Source: Epiperipatus broadwayi
Lineage: Eukaryota > Onychophora > Udeonychophora > Euonychophora > Peripatidae
Assembly: GCA_028023455.1 (NCBI GenBank)
Contig: JAQFVV010012536.1
Location: 1,136,001 to 1,200,000 of the forward strand
Reading direction: 5' to 3'
DNA length: 64,000 nucleotides
Under the pieces are notes generated by a model that searched no databases, had not been told where the DNA came from, and saw only the letters and a program-made list of their open reading frames with translations. Positions within the stretch are counted from its first letter, which is position 1. Every line of letters begins with the position of its first letter. Shown piece after piece: positions 37,011 through 49,771 of this stretch. Both the position numbers and the translations under genes were made by a program.

Positions 37011-38194
37011 TTATGAATGAAACACTCTAAATTTTTAGAATTATTCAAAAAGGGGGACTTTGAGAAAGTCCTGCTATAATGAGAAAGAATAGCGGTAACT
37101 GTATTATCACATGATTATCTTGAAGTCGAGCAGATTAGAATGGTATCACCTATGAATTTTATTTGTTAACAGATCTGCTAATACTATCCTCTGTTTTTAA
37201 ATGATAATTTGATTACTATGGTCAAATTTTGACTTCTTTATTTTTTTTATAAAGCATAGTTATGCGAATTCGCTATTCATTGATCAAACATATTATGATC
37301 TATAAAAATAAATATTAATCTCTGAAACTGAATTTCATGCGCCCTTTCCCCAGTTGAACATCACAGATTGTAAACAGTCACTAACGGTAATATCAATTTA
37401 GTAGCTAGTAAATTAAAATCAGTATATAAAAATTATATAAAGAAGTTTAAAATTAGCACATACGTAGTGAGTAAATAATTTCTTTGCAATCTGTAAGTGA
37501 ATTTACTAAAATGAAAAACATTCGTAAAGTATAGCTATTTGAAAGCAACACGCAGTCTAACTTTCAGCACGCAGTCTAACTTTGTAAATACGCCTAACAT
37601 ATTATACAAGCTTATTTAATCTTCATTGAATATATATTTCAACTATTTATGTCTTTCACTAAATGTACGAACTCTATTTTGTGCGTGTGTGTGTTTGTGA
37701 TAATCGTGTCATAACAACTAAACTGTACATCAATATGTTAGTAAATGGGTATTTATATATTCTCACTTTAAGAATAAAGTATGAAAAAAAAACCACAATT
37801 TTTTTTCCAATCTTCCTTTAGAGGGTTTGAATATCATGTGATTTAATCTGTGAATTAATACTTACTATTGAATGAATTTGCAGTATTTTGTGGTAAAGTT
37901 CTGCAGAGGTCTTTGTCTTATATAAAGCTAGTTAAAACAGTTACCATATCTTCTATTATTATTTGCAAAAACAAAAACTTAAATTGTATATGTTAATGTG
38001 TGTGTTGATGCTTAATAACTACTTTATTAAAATAATTATTGATTTATTTCAACGATTTGAACGTTAGCTAAGAAGAGGTTTTATTCCGATCTACATATGT
38101 ATAGACCATGGTTTAGCACGCTTTTTGCCTTTTCTATTTTACTTGAATTAGCTGAAGAACCTAAAAATTATGTTCTTATCATCATAATTTTTAA

Positions 38195-38425
38195 CCATTA
38201 TACAATAACTTTAATTAATTTTATCTTAGCAATAGCTTTTTCCCAAATTATTCCAGAAACTCCATTAATCCTTTTTTGGATCTATTGCAATCTTTTGGAA
38301 TCCAGTTTAAGACTTCAGATATCTATCTATTTTTATTTCTTCTAACAACACATTGAACTTAACACCATTTCAGTCTCTTAATTCTTTCAATTATGCTAGT
38401 GACACTTTTTAGTTGTCACAAATGT
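38195..38425 (-). pseudogene. RTE LINE C-terminal scrap
   Basis: Minus strand: GAAAGAATTAAGAGACTGAA (cf. GAAAAAATTAAAAGATTGAA in the 49767-53023 copy) and CTTAAACTGGATTCCAAAAG, equivalent to the ILNWIPRDC segment, then GGGAAAAAGCTATTGCTAA, equivalent to the WRREAKD region. A segment between them is deleted. It lies directly beside the (TTA)n array at 38441. Confidence 0.6.
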
Positions 38426-38435
38426 ATTTTATTTG

Positions 38436-38581
<146 letters not shown>

Positions 38582-38804
38582 TCTTCTTGATTTTTTCAAA
38601 AACCTCCTCTGTGCCATGAGCAGGGATGGGTACCGTAATTACACACACATGCCCATTTAAATCTTTCAAAATATTATATATAGACCCTCATATAATGATA
38701 ATTACTTTTCATTATAATGCAATCCTCTTAAATGTAATTTTGGATACATTCCTCCAGGTCCTATTATTATTAACATATTAATATTAAAAATCAATACAAT
38801 ACTT

Positions 38805-40515
38805 GCAGCCACTCCATACCCTGTTCTGCTATTGGGAGATTTCAATGTGTCATATGGCAATTTTGTAAACAAATGGCTCCATAGACTGAGTTTTCCTTTA
38901 ATGAGTGGGGAAGGCTATTTACAAAATAGTTCAGTATCATTCAACAATGGTAGGCACAGGTCTCTAATAGACCTAGTATTTTATTCTCCAATGCTGCACT
39001 ATAATATTAGTATTAAATTAAAAAACTCTGCTATCTCAGATCATCTAGCCTCTATTGTTACATTGGATATGGATATGACACATAAGAAAGACAATAGGAT
39101 TCCTTTTGCCTAGTTGCACTACTGAATTATTATATTCTGAAATATATATAGCTTTATACAAAATTAGAAACCCATAAATTAGATCCTGTACACGCCTGGT
39201 TAGCATTCATAAATATTGTCTCATATACAATAGATCATATTGCACACAATACACCTCCTTCTTCAAGATTGCTTGCCTTGGCTGATGACTTTCATAAGCA
39301 AGTTATTAATGAGAACAATTCTGAAGTTGAACAGAACTATCTGAAAGCACTGCCAGAAGCATATAAGTCTACATGTGTCAAACTGAAGGAATATTTATCA
39401 ATTAAAAAAAGTAAACTATATCTTGGAAAGCCACATACATGGTCAAGAAATTATATACGGTGGACATTAGGTCAATCACCAGTAATAAGAGTGCCCATGG
39501 CAATAAAAATTAACAGAACAGTAGTGTCAGGAAATAATATGTGAGTTCCATTGTATGAACACTTTAAAAATAAGCTCCAAAGTTGCAGACCCTTCAATCC
39601 TGAAGTACAATTTCTTGGAGAACCAGAAAAAGAAATAGAATTTAAACCAAATGAAGTCATTCAAAAACTGGCTATAACCTCCAACTCAAAACACCCTGAA
39701 ATTCCATGGAATTCCTAGGTTTGTATTCAAGCACCTATGTCAGCCCACTGCAAAATACTTATCTGATCTAGCAAACTATTTATCTAAAGATATGTATCAG
39801 ATAAATGATCTATATCCCATATCATTAGTGCCTTTTATTAAAAAACAAGGAGTGCAGGAATGAGAAAATCTGCATCTTATATCCATGAGTCCTCTTGGAA
39901 TAAAAATTTTAGAAGCAATACCAAAAGATAAATTAGAGCCATATCTCCTTTCCAAAATAGAAAAAGCTCAATTTGCAAAAAAGGAACTTCTACAGAACAA
40001 GCAGTCTTTTTGTTCAAGACTGTCATAGATTCTGTAAGGAATAATAAGAAATATAGTCCTATGATGGTTTAACTGGATATTAAGTCTGCTTTTAATATGG
40101 TTCTGGTTGACTTGCTAACTGAGATTTTAACAGATGCAGGCATATCTAAAGCACTGCTTTATTTACTCACAAATTTATTATTAAATAGGCAGATCCATGT
40201 CGTTAAATAGAAATTATTCTCAACCATTTACCCCCCCCCCCCAAAGATCAATTCCACAAGGATCACCATTCAGTGCACTGCGATTTACCACATATATTAA
40301 TCCCCTGTTAAAGAAATAAGTAAGAATTATCTGGGATATATGTATCTGGCTTAAATGAAAACCTTTCGTGCATTGCATACATGGATGATGTTACAGTGTT
40401 TCTGGCATCTAAAAAACAATATCCCCTATTACTAAAAATATTAAATGAATATAGTAGAGAATACAGATTAGATTATAGTATGAACAAATCATCTGCATTA
40501 TCAATTTATACAGGT
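38805..40515 (+). pseudogene. Third LINE remnant: endonuclease plus reverse transcriptase
   Basis: Frame 38832-39113 (and upstream PVLLLGDFN) has the APE-type endonuclease motifs GDFN, SLIDLVF and SDH. Frame 39269-39544 is a linker with no motif named here. Further on, in changing frames, are DIKSAFNMVL (reverse transcriptase D block), a PQGSPFSAL block near 40255 and YMDDVTVFL near 40378 (catalytic DD in place of YADD). Several frameshifts and stops, plus a poly-C run at 40232, make it non-functional. The motif spellings differ from those of the RTE copies, so it is another clade, not assigned. It ends where the repeat at 40516 begins. Confidence 0.8.
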
Positions 40516-41036
40516 AAAACTTGATTTTGTAGAAAGTTTACAATTATTTTTGCATCATAATTGTGTAATAATTATTAGAAATCAAAATATATATTATTAC
40601 ATATTTATTTTCTACAGAATTGTTTTATTTTTAAATATAAAAGAATATATTCTTCTGTGCAATGTTACCTTAGAAATTAAGATTGCAGGAAATGCAACTG
40701 TCTAGATATGTCATCAACACGACAGTCTGCTACAGCATTTAGCAATATTGTAAAAATTATGAAAAAATTTTAAACTTTTAAAACATAAATTGATAGATTC
40801 ACTAGATATTAAAAATAATTCATTCAGATTTTTAAAACATGCATCAAATAAAAAAGATTTTGCTCATTTTGCAAATTGAATCTGCTCCACTTGAAATTTG
40901 ATGATGTGACAGCACTTTGTTTTGATTAAAACCTAATTTTTAAAATAATTCTGAAAATTACGTGATTTTTTAAAATTTATTAAATTTCTAAACAAAAACA
41001 TTTATCATATGAGATCAAATTTATTATATCCTGATA
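40516..41036 (-). repeat. Dispersed non-coding repeat, inverted copy
   Basis: Reverse complement of 4758 to about 5266, ending at 41036 with the unit's start (AATAAATTTGATCTCAT). A shorter fragment of the same repeat is near 41530-41640. Confidence 0.7.
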
Positions 41037-42928
41037 AAGAATAATGGGTTAATATTAAAGTTGAATGCTTAAATCTAGTAAGAACAAAGAAATCTGTCAG
41101 AATGTTAGCATAGTACAAGAGAGTCAATGAGAAAAGGAAATTAATAGGGCTATTTTCTTTTCATATGAAGTTTTTATTTCCTTTGACAGCATATGCATAT
41201 TATTATTTTGATTAATAAAAGATAATTTTATTTTAAAATCATGAACAGTTGATAAGATTTTTCACATGTTTTTTAGTAATTGGTCATCTATTGAGAATTT
41301 TTGCTAACTTTATTTTTAAATATGTGTATTTTATTATACATATATATATTTCAATGTAAAATTTTACTTCCAGAAAAATCCATAGATGACCAGAATTTGA
41401 AATTTTCATAACACAACTTTAATTGTGCCTTAATAACTATCATCTTCTGACATCACAAATTTTTACAGCATTGTTTGGAGAAATAACCCAAATCATGTTT
41501 ATTTGTGAAATTATTACAATTCAAAATTATCTTCAATCAATAATTGTGCAATAACTATTACAAATCAAGACAAAAAATTAGTAGTAATTTATTTTACAGG
41601 GAAATACTTTATTTATAAAAATAGAATTTTCTATTTTTGGATAACGCACATATAATCTAAAGTATTTACAAGCTTAGCTTCCTATATAATCAATGAAATT
41701 ACAACTATGAAAATATTATAATATTGCAATAAATATTTAAAAAAAATTAAACTCTTAAATAAAAGATAAATACAAGTTATCACCTTTTAAAATTTAATTC
41801 ACTAATAAATATAACTATTGTTTATAAGTAACTAATAAATATTATTATATTAGGATGTTATTGACCTTGAATCATATTTAAATATTTAAAATTGAAAGCT
41901 AAATTTATAATTTTATTTCAAAAATAGAAATTGTGTTACGAACATTTGATAAATTAATTTTATTAATAAATTTATAATTAAATTTGTAATATAACTTTAT
42001 TTATTGATTTTTAAAATGTTTTTAAACTGATCTCATAGATATAAAATTATTCTATTAGTAACCTAAGAAACTTAGATAAATATTTGAAATAGTGGAGAGA
42101 TAAATGGCAAATTTTTAGCCCTTGCTTTTTTCTTTTAGAGATAAAATGGTTATTTTCATCTATGAGGGTCTGCTAATGGTATTTTTTTCTATATGTATGA
42201 AAATATTATGAATGTTATTTTATTTTTTAAATTAAATCAAAAATTAATTTTTGACTGATTCTTAAATCCTTAATTTATTTAAAGTGATTTTGAAAAAGTA
42301 ATTGATTAACACTTACACATTTTTAAATAAAAAAATTGTTTCATAAATGCTTCAAATGTATACTTAAATAGTAATATTTGATCAAAGTTATTATAAACTA
42401 CAATCTTTAGATTAATCCTTTCTGAATTTCTTCCAGACAATAACCAAAATGGCTCTCCCTGCTACATTTGGTATACAATGTGTGCCTGTAAAGAGGCTTT
42501 ATTATTGCATCATTCATTTATCTACATTCAGATTTGGGTAATTTAATGGTTTATTTTGATGATAATGATACTATTTTTTTTAAATCTAAATTTGTATTTT
42601 TTGTCACGATATATATCTTTATTAAATATTGCATGAAAATAATGTATTAGTCACAAATGCTTGATACAATTAATCAAGGGTGGAGAATGTATGGCCTGTA
42701 AGCCAACTCCAGTCCTAACAAGCTCTGGATCATGCCCACAGACATTTTTATAAATGTAAATAATATGATATTGTATAAAACTTTTATGATGCATAATGTA
42801 AATATTGAATTAATAGTTGGGTAAATAAAAAATGTATTTTCTCAGCTACATCATTGTTTTCCCAATCTTATAGTAGTTCTATTTCATTCCATCAGAGGTG
42901 CAATAGTTTAACAAATTATATATATATA
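41037..42928. other. AT-rich spacer; possible old transposon end
   Basis: No gene is supported. 42668-42730 (GGGTGGAGAATGTATGGCCT) has the look of hAT-type element ends, but no partner end or 8 bp duplication was found. Confidence 0.35.
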
Positions 42929-43531
42929 CATTTGGGTCTCATTTTACGCGATAAATAGGTTCCTCAGAAAATGCACACAAAAGAAATTGCACAAAAATAG
43001 ACATAACTTACCTTGAAAAAGGGGGGATACAGACTGTGATTTTTCAAAAATCGCATAAAAGCAAAGCACCAACATAAAATTCGTGCAAAAAAAAAAAAAT
43101 AAGGAAATAAAATATGACTAATAAAAAATTTCAAATTTGAAAAAAATTGATACAAGACAAACTTTTTTTACTTTTTTTATTAACTACAGTATTTAATTTT
43201 ATTCAAAACAATATATTTTTATGCGTAATTTACATTTTTTTCATACATGTATGGTATTTTAATAATTATCGCTATTTGAGACATCAGATTTGTCATGATG
43301 TGATGTGAGGTACTGTAGCTTTTCTTTAAATGAAGTCAAGAGGAAATACAACTAAACCATTTTCCAATCGCTGTTGATCCTTCCCATTTCTCTAAGTGAT
43401 TTAAAATTGAAATTTTGTTTCCAAAGAAATTCATTTTCTTGGGTGTTTTTTCCTCTCCATTAGGGTAAACTAAAAGTTTAAAATAAAAATAAGAACTTAG
43501 ACTTACGATAATAAAAAGATACCGACTCACC

Positions 43532-43740
43532 ACTGTTGGGCAAAATTTAATTAAAACTAACAATTAAAAATTAAATTCTTATTTTTGTCTTTAATTTTTT
43601 AATTTTCAATTCCGTTTAATTTTTTAATTTTCAATTCTGTTTAATTTTTTAATTTTCAATCACGTTATGTAATTTTTAAATTGTTAATTACAATTAAAAA
43701 TCAGATTTTAATTGTCAAATTTAATTGTGCCAACCGCTAT
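43532..43740. mobile_element. Foldback insertion with possible 8 bp target duplication
   Basis: Imperfect inverted ends (GTTGGGCAAAATTTAATT / complement of AATTTAATTGTGCCAAC) are flanked by GACTCACC at 43524-43531 and TACTCACC at 43741-43748. A near-perfect 8 bp duplication suits a hAT-type MITE. It contains a 3 x 25 bp tandem repeat. Confidence 0.5.
43591..43665 (+). repeat. Tandem repeat, 3 x 25 bp
   Basis: TTAATTTTTTAATTTTCAAT plus TCCGT, TCTGT or CACGT, repeated exactly three times at 43591, 43616 and 43641. Confidence 0.9.
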
Positions 43741-44009
43741 TACTCACCCTTTAAAAATAAACTTGTGGACACTAAATGATTAATGGATTACATACTCTTT
43801 TTATAAAAAGCAAAAATAGAACGTGATTTAAAATGCAAAAACAACAATTTACATAGTATAGGCATCTATAACGTTTGAACAGATTTACATTATAATCTTG
43901 TAAAATTTAATGTGTGTATATAAAATGGGGAAATCCTGATTTTAAGTGAATTATGAACATCTTTATTGCATAAAATCTATTACAGTAATAAAGTGCTGAA
44001 AATATTGGA

Positions 44010-44131
44010 ATTATTAGATGGAAGTCGAACTCCGATAATGCGCTATTACTTTAAATATGATGCGAGTGCGCAAAATTTATAATATTTAAAGTAATAGTGC
44101 ATTATTGGAGCTCGACCTCTGATCTAATAAT
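44010..44131. mobile_element. 122 bp foldback
   Basis: ATTATTAGATGGAAGTCGAA... pairs with ...CTCGACCTCTGATCTAATAAT, and pairing continues through GCGCTATTACTTTAAATA / TATTTAAAGTAATAGTGC. It sits within the pogo-like remnant. MITE-like. Confidence 0.6.
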
Positions 44132-44279
44132 TTTTATCACATAAAAAAAACCACATACAAAGATATTAAGAAGAAATATGAATCACATAACTTCAAAATC
44201 GCATTAAATAAATCTGCATAAAACGAGATCCGGGTGTATTTCAAATCCTACATATTAAGCCTACATTCTGCACATCCCT

Positions 44280-44690
44280 CTTCTAGGTATTTAAATGGAC
44301 ACTGTCCTATACATGAGGGCTCAGAGTGACTATGATCAGCATGGGCATAATAACAATATTGGCATCAGCATGAGATTTGGGCATTCTATCATTATATTTT
44401 TAACGGTATAGATGGCTGAAGAGTTGGAAGTTGGAGTACATTGAAGCCTGTCCATTGAAGTATAAGGATTTGCTATCTTAATATAAACTGAGCACTGATT
44501 AAATATATGTGTGGAAAATGATAATTTGCTGGTTCAGCATGAAATACATATATTGGTGATCATTTAGCTTTTCTACATGTGTGTGGTCATGTGTATTGGT
44601 AGTATGAGATAGTGTGGATAGTTGAAGGTTGCTTGAATGTCTGAGTTCAAATCCCTTATATTTACAATTAAGTTTCAGGTATAAGAATGC
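44280..44690 (+). mobile_element. Family C element (hammerhead relic plus tRNA-like module)
   Basis: Collinear with 56930-57400: a body with GAGGGCTCAGAGTGACTATG and TCCATTGAAGTATAAGGATT, a hammerhead relic at about 44529-44568 (TTGCTG, TTCAGCAT, GAAATACATATATTGG) that has lost its CTGATG box, then the tRNA-like module GGTCATGTGTATTGG...GAGTTCAAATCC ending near 44665. Confidence 0.65.
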
Positions 44691-45521
44691 CTGTATTTCA
44701 AATCTTATTTATATATAATAACAATAAAAATAATAAATATAATGGTAATTAACTATTATATACAGTCTTTCAATCCGCAGAAGTACTTTTGGAATCCACA
44801 GAAGTATTTTTTGGTAGATCATGTTACATGTGACTTAATTATATATATATATATATTATATAATGAACTTGCATGTGACATATGACTTGATTTCTTTGTA
44901 ATATATATATATAGTGTGTGTGTGTGATCAATCTGACTACAGATTTAATCTAATGCAGAGGGCATTTTGTTTGTTTTTAAAGTGATTTTCACAGACAAAC
45001 ATATCAAAAATAAAACTCAAATGTTACCTTATTTTATTATTATTTTGCATTTAATTTCTTTTATTAGAATAGCTACATGAAGTAAGATAAGAAAAAATGA
45101 CTCAGAAAATCATGCTTTTCAAATGAAATGGGTGAACTTATATTTTTTTAAAAGAAAGAAATAATAAGTTGATGTGCCTGATATTAAGGAATGTAACATT
45201 AAGAAGCAGTACTTAATAAAACATTCTGATTTCAACAAAATTGTTGGGGAAAAATATTAAAATAGAAGATTTGAAAAGTAGATTTATCAAGTGGCTTCCA
45301 TATATCATTAAAGCAAAGGGGAGTTTATGAAAGACATATTAGCTGCTATAAAATTAATCTGTTTCTAGAGCATAAAAAGCAATTTGGAAATATAAGTATG
45401 TCATGAAGAATAGTTATAAAACAAATAGGAAACATTGTTATTAAATTAGAACAGTTATTAATAGTAATAATATCATCTATGTTCTTTATTACTTTTTACA
45501 ATCCTTTTTACAACTCACTAT

Positions 45522-45555
45522 TGACAGTTTCAATTGCTCCAGCCATCTTCTTCAG
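45522..45555 (-). ncRNA. Hammerhead-like core (family D)
   Basis: Minus strand: CTGAAGA, stem II GATGGC/GCAATT (imperfect), GAAAC, TGTC, then AATAG. A three-pair stem I (GTT with AAT) is possible. Weak flanks, so a relic. Confidence 0.4.
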
Positions 45556-45624
45556 AACTTCTACTTATATATAAATAGAAAGTCTGAAAAAGATTATTGG
45601 AGCCATCAAAACTAAGTATAAATT

Positions 45625-45663
45625 CTGAAGAAGATTGCTGGGGCAATCGAAACTATCAATAGT
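45625..45663 (+). ncRNA. Hammerhead-like core (family D), second of a tandem pair
   Basis: CTGAAGA at 45625-45631, perfect stem II GATTGC/GCAATC around TGGG, GAAAC at 45649-45653. About 40 bases upstream, CTGAAAAAGATT...CATCAAAAC (45583-45612) is a decayed copy, so two monomers lie head to tail. The expected NUH position is degraded (TATC). Confidence 0.45.
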
Positions 45664-45756
45664 GGATTGCAAAAAAGCATTGTAAAAAGTAATAAAGAAC
45701 ATAGATGATAATTTTACCAAAATCACCATTTTCTTCAGTTTGCTGTAATATTTTAT

Positions 45757-46275
45757 AAATACAATTTATCCAACCCACTTTGAACACTTTTTAGCACAAT
45801 TGTTTATTGTACATATATGCATGCACCTTACAGTTTGACTGCCCTGCAGTCTTCTTCAGAGCTATGATATAATGAACAAAATAAAATACATAACTATATA
45901 AATAATACCATAAAGAATGTAAATAATGAAAAACTAAAAACAACATAAAATATATACATAATTAAACAGAAATAAATATAACCAAACCCAAATAAAATAA
46001 TCCAGTTAATATAAAATATACAATATAATTACAAAATAGAAAATAAATATAAATTATACATGTGCATTCCTAACTATATACATACATATTTAAGAACAAC
46101 TATTTATCTAAATATATTATTCATTTTTAATAATCTAATTACTTCTATTCCTTATAAACTTTTTATTTCCTCCATCACTTCATTTATTAATATTCTTTTT
46201 AATTTTTAAATCATATAATATTTATGTACGATAAAGGATTTTGCTAAAAAGTGTTTAAAGTGGGATGGATAAATT
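45757..46275. mobile_element. Inverted-repeat element with family D core
   Basis: TACAATTTATCCAACCCACT...ACACTTTTTAGC at the left pairs with GCTAAAAAGTGTTTAAAGTG...ATAAATTGTA at the right. A minus-strand core at about 45831-45860 has CTGAAGA and GACTGC/GCAGTC, then AAAC. The interior is AT-rich with no frame. The downstream block at about 46311 matches 14105. Confidence 0.6.
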
Positions 46276-48177
46276 GTATTTATTAGAACATAGATGGTAT
46301 CAATATTATATGGATTTGGCAATGCAATAAGAAAGATAAAGTTAATAATAATAGTCTTGTTACTTTACTTTAATTCATAAAAAAAATTATGTTCCTCATT
46401 TTGGAAAGTTGAAATTGGGCTGTCAGTTTATGTATTAGGAGTAAATTAATTAAATTTGTGATAGACTAATTTTTAAGTTACTAATTTTGCATAGGTCACA
46501 AATGATATTATAAATATCCAAACGGTCCTTGGCTGAAAAAATTTCCCACCACTGATTTATGACGATAATATTGAAAAATTACCATCAATGATAAATCTTT
46601 CATTTCTTGCTTAATCACTATATTTTTCCATGAATCAACTCTTTTTTCAGTAGATTACTTAGTTTAGCAGCATGATCTAAATTATTAAAGAGAGAAAAAC
46701 GGTTTAAATTCATTTTATTAAAAAAAAAAACTATTCCCTCAAAATTCTAAAGACATGGTTTGTGAAAAATGTTTCTTGTGATTTATATATAATTTTTTTT
46801 TGGTCTAAAAAATTTTAATTATATTAAAAAAATTATACTTGTTAAATAATGGGATAACATATATCCCATTAGGAAATAGCTTTATTCTGACTGTTTACAA
46901 TTATTCATTATTTCGAAACCTTTTGAGGTTGTTTCTCTGAAACAACATCTTAACAGATTATTTTAAATCTTTGATATGCAAAATTATGCAGAATTAACTT
47001 TTAACTATCGCATTTTAAATCTCGCTTCCATTTTTGCTAACCTTATTTTTATTTTATTTTTTTTACTTTCTTTCATTAAAAACTTAATTGACGGTGTTGC
47101 GTTTAGACGGTTTTTAATCTAATATGTCAAATTAAATAATTACAATAATTATTGAACTCATTTAAATACTAATCATGTTAGTTAAATTTAATTTTGAAGA
47201 AAAATAAAAATATTTTACTTTGTTGAATTGCAAAGTGCGCATTATCTCACGCGAATAGGATAAATCCAATGAAATTCATTGTTGTTTCTTAAATTAGCAT
47301 TTAGAAAGCTGTTGCAATTTTTATAAATGGAAACTTTAGATAGATCCTTGGGGGTACTGAAATACATGCAAATCAACGATGTCAAAATGAATTTTTTTCT
47401 TTTTTTTAATGGAAAAACTTCATTGTCAAAATGTTTATTTAAACAAAGTTGTAAACACAATCTAATAAAAAATTAAAAATTCTATTTCCATACTTTTTTT
47501 TTTTAAAGCGAGAAAAGAGAAACATTATTTTAACTACTGTTTGGTAAAGATGCAATTGTATTAAAAGACAATTTTCTTTTTAGTGTTAATCAATTTTTTT
47601 TTAATGATTCAGCTTTCTAAACCGACTTTAATTAATTTTAAATTATTAGAAAGTAAATTCATCTTTTCTAACGTAAATGAGAATAATTAGCACATATTAT
47701 AAAGATAAAACGTAAATGTTACATTAGTCGATAAAAGAATATTTACAATTTTCAGTTTGAGGAAAAAAATAAGAATGGAAAACCATAAGTAACTAGTTTG
47801 TGACCGTTGCCTACGTTTGTGCATATTATTTTTCTTTCATTTTTTCCTCCCAAATTGGTAATGAATGTTCCTGTGCAGTGGCTACTTATTTTTTAAGTAT
47901 ATATTATATTCATATATATATAACTTAGTATGTAGTAATTGAAGCTTCCAATGAGCTATATAACGTAAACAAACTATTCGAAAGACAGATGATAGTATCT
48001 GTCCTTAGCATTTGTTCTTATATATCCTTAGTTTATTTAAATAATTTTAAATAAGGGAGTAAATTCTATCGATTATATATATTTATAGAATATATAAGAA
48101 TCACCATTTAAATATTCAGAGAATCAAAACCGAGTTTTAGTTTAAACAGTGTCTAAATTTCAAACGAAAACTCAGTT
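46276..48177. other. AT-rich spacer without supported gene
   Basis: No domain recognised. 46500-46560 read on the minus strand (GTGGTGGGAAATTTTTTCAG) faintly resembles hAT-type ends but is unpaired. The minus frame 47242-47460 has no known motif. Confidence 0.4.
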
Positions 48178-48280
48178 TTAACATGTAATGTGGTCATGTG
48201 TATCAGTTGTATAAGATGGAGTGGATAGCTGTAGGGAGCTTAAAAGTCGGAGTTCACGTCCTTTATTATGACTGTAAATA
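48178..48280 (+). mobile_element. tRNA-like module of family C
   Basis: ATGTGGTCATGTGTATCAGT...GGAGTGGATAGCTGTAGGGA...GAGTTCACGTCC, matching the 3' module at 44600 and 57310. The hammerhead part is absent. Confidence 0.6.
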
Positions 48281-48438
48281 ATAAACAATTTAGAATATAT
48301 ATAACTGAACAGGAAGTAACTATATATATATAATAGCATAATATATATGTAGTACCTGGATTAGCTTCTTTCACAAAACAAAAATAAAAATTACCAATTC
48401 CCTATACTGCCTAAAATTTTAATATTAAATTGCATTAT

Positions 48439-49756
48439 GTCATCATCAACCATTGTCAATCCACTGCAGGATGAAGGTCTCTCCAAGTTCATCTTCACCG
48501 ATTTAGTTCTCTTCTCCACATCACCCCTGCACACTTTCTTATTTCATCCATCCATCTAACATGTGGTCTTTTTCTGGGTCTTTTACAATCTCTTGAATTC
48601 AGTTTAAGAATTTAATTGTCCATCTATTATCATCTCTTCTAGAAATATGTCCAGCCCAACTCCACTTCAATCTTTTAATTTTTTCAATGAGGTCAATTCT
48701 CTTAACCATACAATGTGTTTTCGATCTCTTCTTGTTACTCCCAACATGCATCTCTCCATACTTCTTTGAGTGGTCTGAAGTCTCTACATTGCCCTTCTAT
48801 TAAGTGTTCAAGTCTCAGATCCATAAGTAAAAACTGGTAAAACACATTTGTTAAAAACCTTCCTTTTCAAACACAGGCATATTTTCTTTTAGTATCGAGT
48901 TATTTCTACCAAAAGCACTCCAATCAAGTTTAATTCTATGATTAATTTCATCCATTATGTTTCCATCTATATTAATAACCTGACCAAGGTATTTGTAACT
49001 GTTAACTTCTTCTAACTCATCATAATCAATCTTTATTTTCATATTTTGAGAAAATCGATTAAACATTACTTTAGACTTTTTAACATTTATCTTTAGTCCT
49101 AATCGCTTACTTTCATCTGATAACTCCTGCAACATTTCCTGCAGCTCTAAAGCATTATTTGCAAAAACAACTACATCAACTGCAAAATCTAAATGACTTA
49201 AATAATCTCCATTTACTTTCATTCCTTTAGCTTCATATTTTAATTCACAAAATACTTCTTGCAGCACTGCTATAAAAAGTTTTGGAGATATGGAGTCACC
49301 CTGTCTTACACCTTTCTCAATAGTGACTTTCCCAGTATCATTATGTAATCTAATTGTTGCTGTTGCATTTTTATAAATATTCTTTAAAATATGACACTTA
49401 ATCACTGAAAAAATGTTTATAAAATCAAATGTCTTTTCATAATCTACAAATCCAAAACATAATGGCAACTCATATTCATTTGTCTTTTCTATAACTTCTC
49501 TCAATACCTGGATATGATCTACTGTACTAAAACCACTTTTAAATCCAGCTTGTTCTCTTCGTTGGTGGAAAGCCAATGTTTTCTGTAGACGAGTTGTAAT
49601 TATCTTGGTAAAAATGTTATATAAAACTGATAAAAGGCTGATAGGTCTCTAATTTCTAATATCTTCTTTATCACCTTTCTTAAATATTAATATTAATATT
49701 GCATTTTTTCAATCATCTGGTACATCTTTATCATTTAGACATTTGGTATATAACTT
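48439..49756 (-). pseudogene. RTE LINE copy A, 5'-truncated
   Basis: Covers the reverse transcriptase to the 3' tail. The frame 48851-49576 (241 codons) includes GFVDYEKTFDFIN, GVRQGDSISPKLF, HLDFAVDVVVFANN (FADD altered to FAVD, a lost catalytic Asp), GLKINVKKSKVMFN and YKYLGQVI. The C-terminal part after NKCV is frameshifted. The 3' tail is at 48439-48480. The 8 bp duplication TGCATTAT at 48431-48438 and 49757-49764 marks its insertion. Truncated at 49756, near the start of the reverse transcriptase. Copy B later inserted at this 5' junction. Confidence 0.9.
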
Positions 49757-49771
49757 TGCATTATATCATTA

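Larger units (their letters stand above)
42929..44236. mobile_element. pogo/Tigger-like DNA transposon remnant
   Basis: Inverted ends CATTTGGGTCTCATTTTACG (42929 on) and the complement of CACCCGGATCTCGTTTTATG (ending 44236) match well and are flanked by TA on both sides. Repeated 'CGCATAAAAxxGxxxCxC' phrasing inside the ends is typical of pogo/Tigger elements. No transposase frame survives; minus frames at 42964-43155 and 43336-43563 show no DDE motif. The interior has taken up at least two foldbacks (43532-43740, 44010-44131). Confidence 0.65.
45475..45705. mobile_element. Inverted-dimer family D element
   Basis: Left arm antisense (ATCATCTATGTTCTTTATTA at its outer edge) and right arm sense (GTAATAAAGAACATAGATGAT). 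Each arm has a family D core: 45522-45555 minus and 45625-45663 plus, with a third degenerate core at 45583-45612 plus. Both outer edges are the element's 3' end, as in the family A elements. Confidence 0.7.

Noticed and set aside
42668-42730. hAT transposon end
   Set aside because: Only a loose resemblance to GC-rich hAT ends; no second end or 8 bp duplication found.
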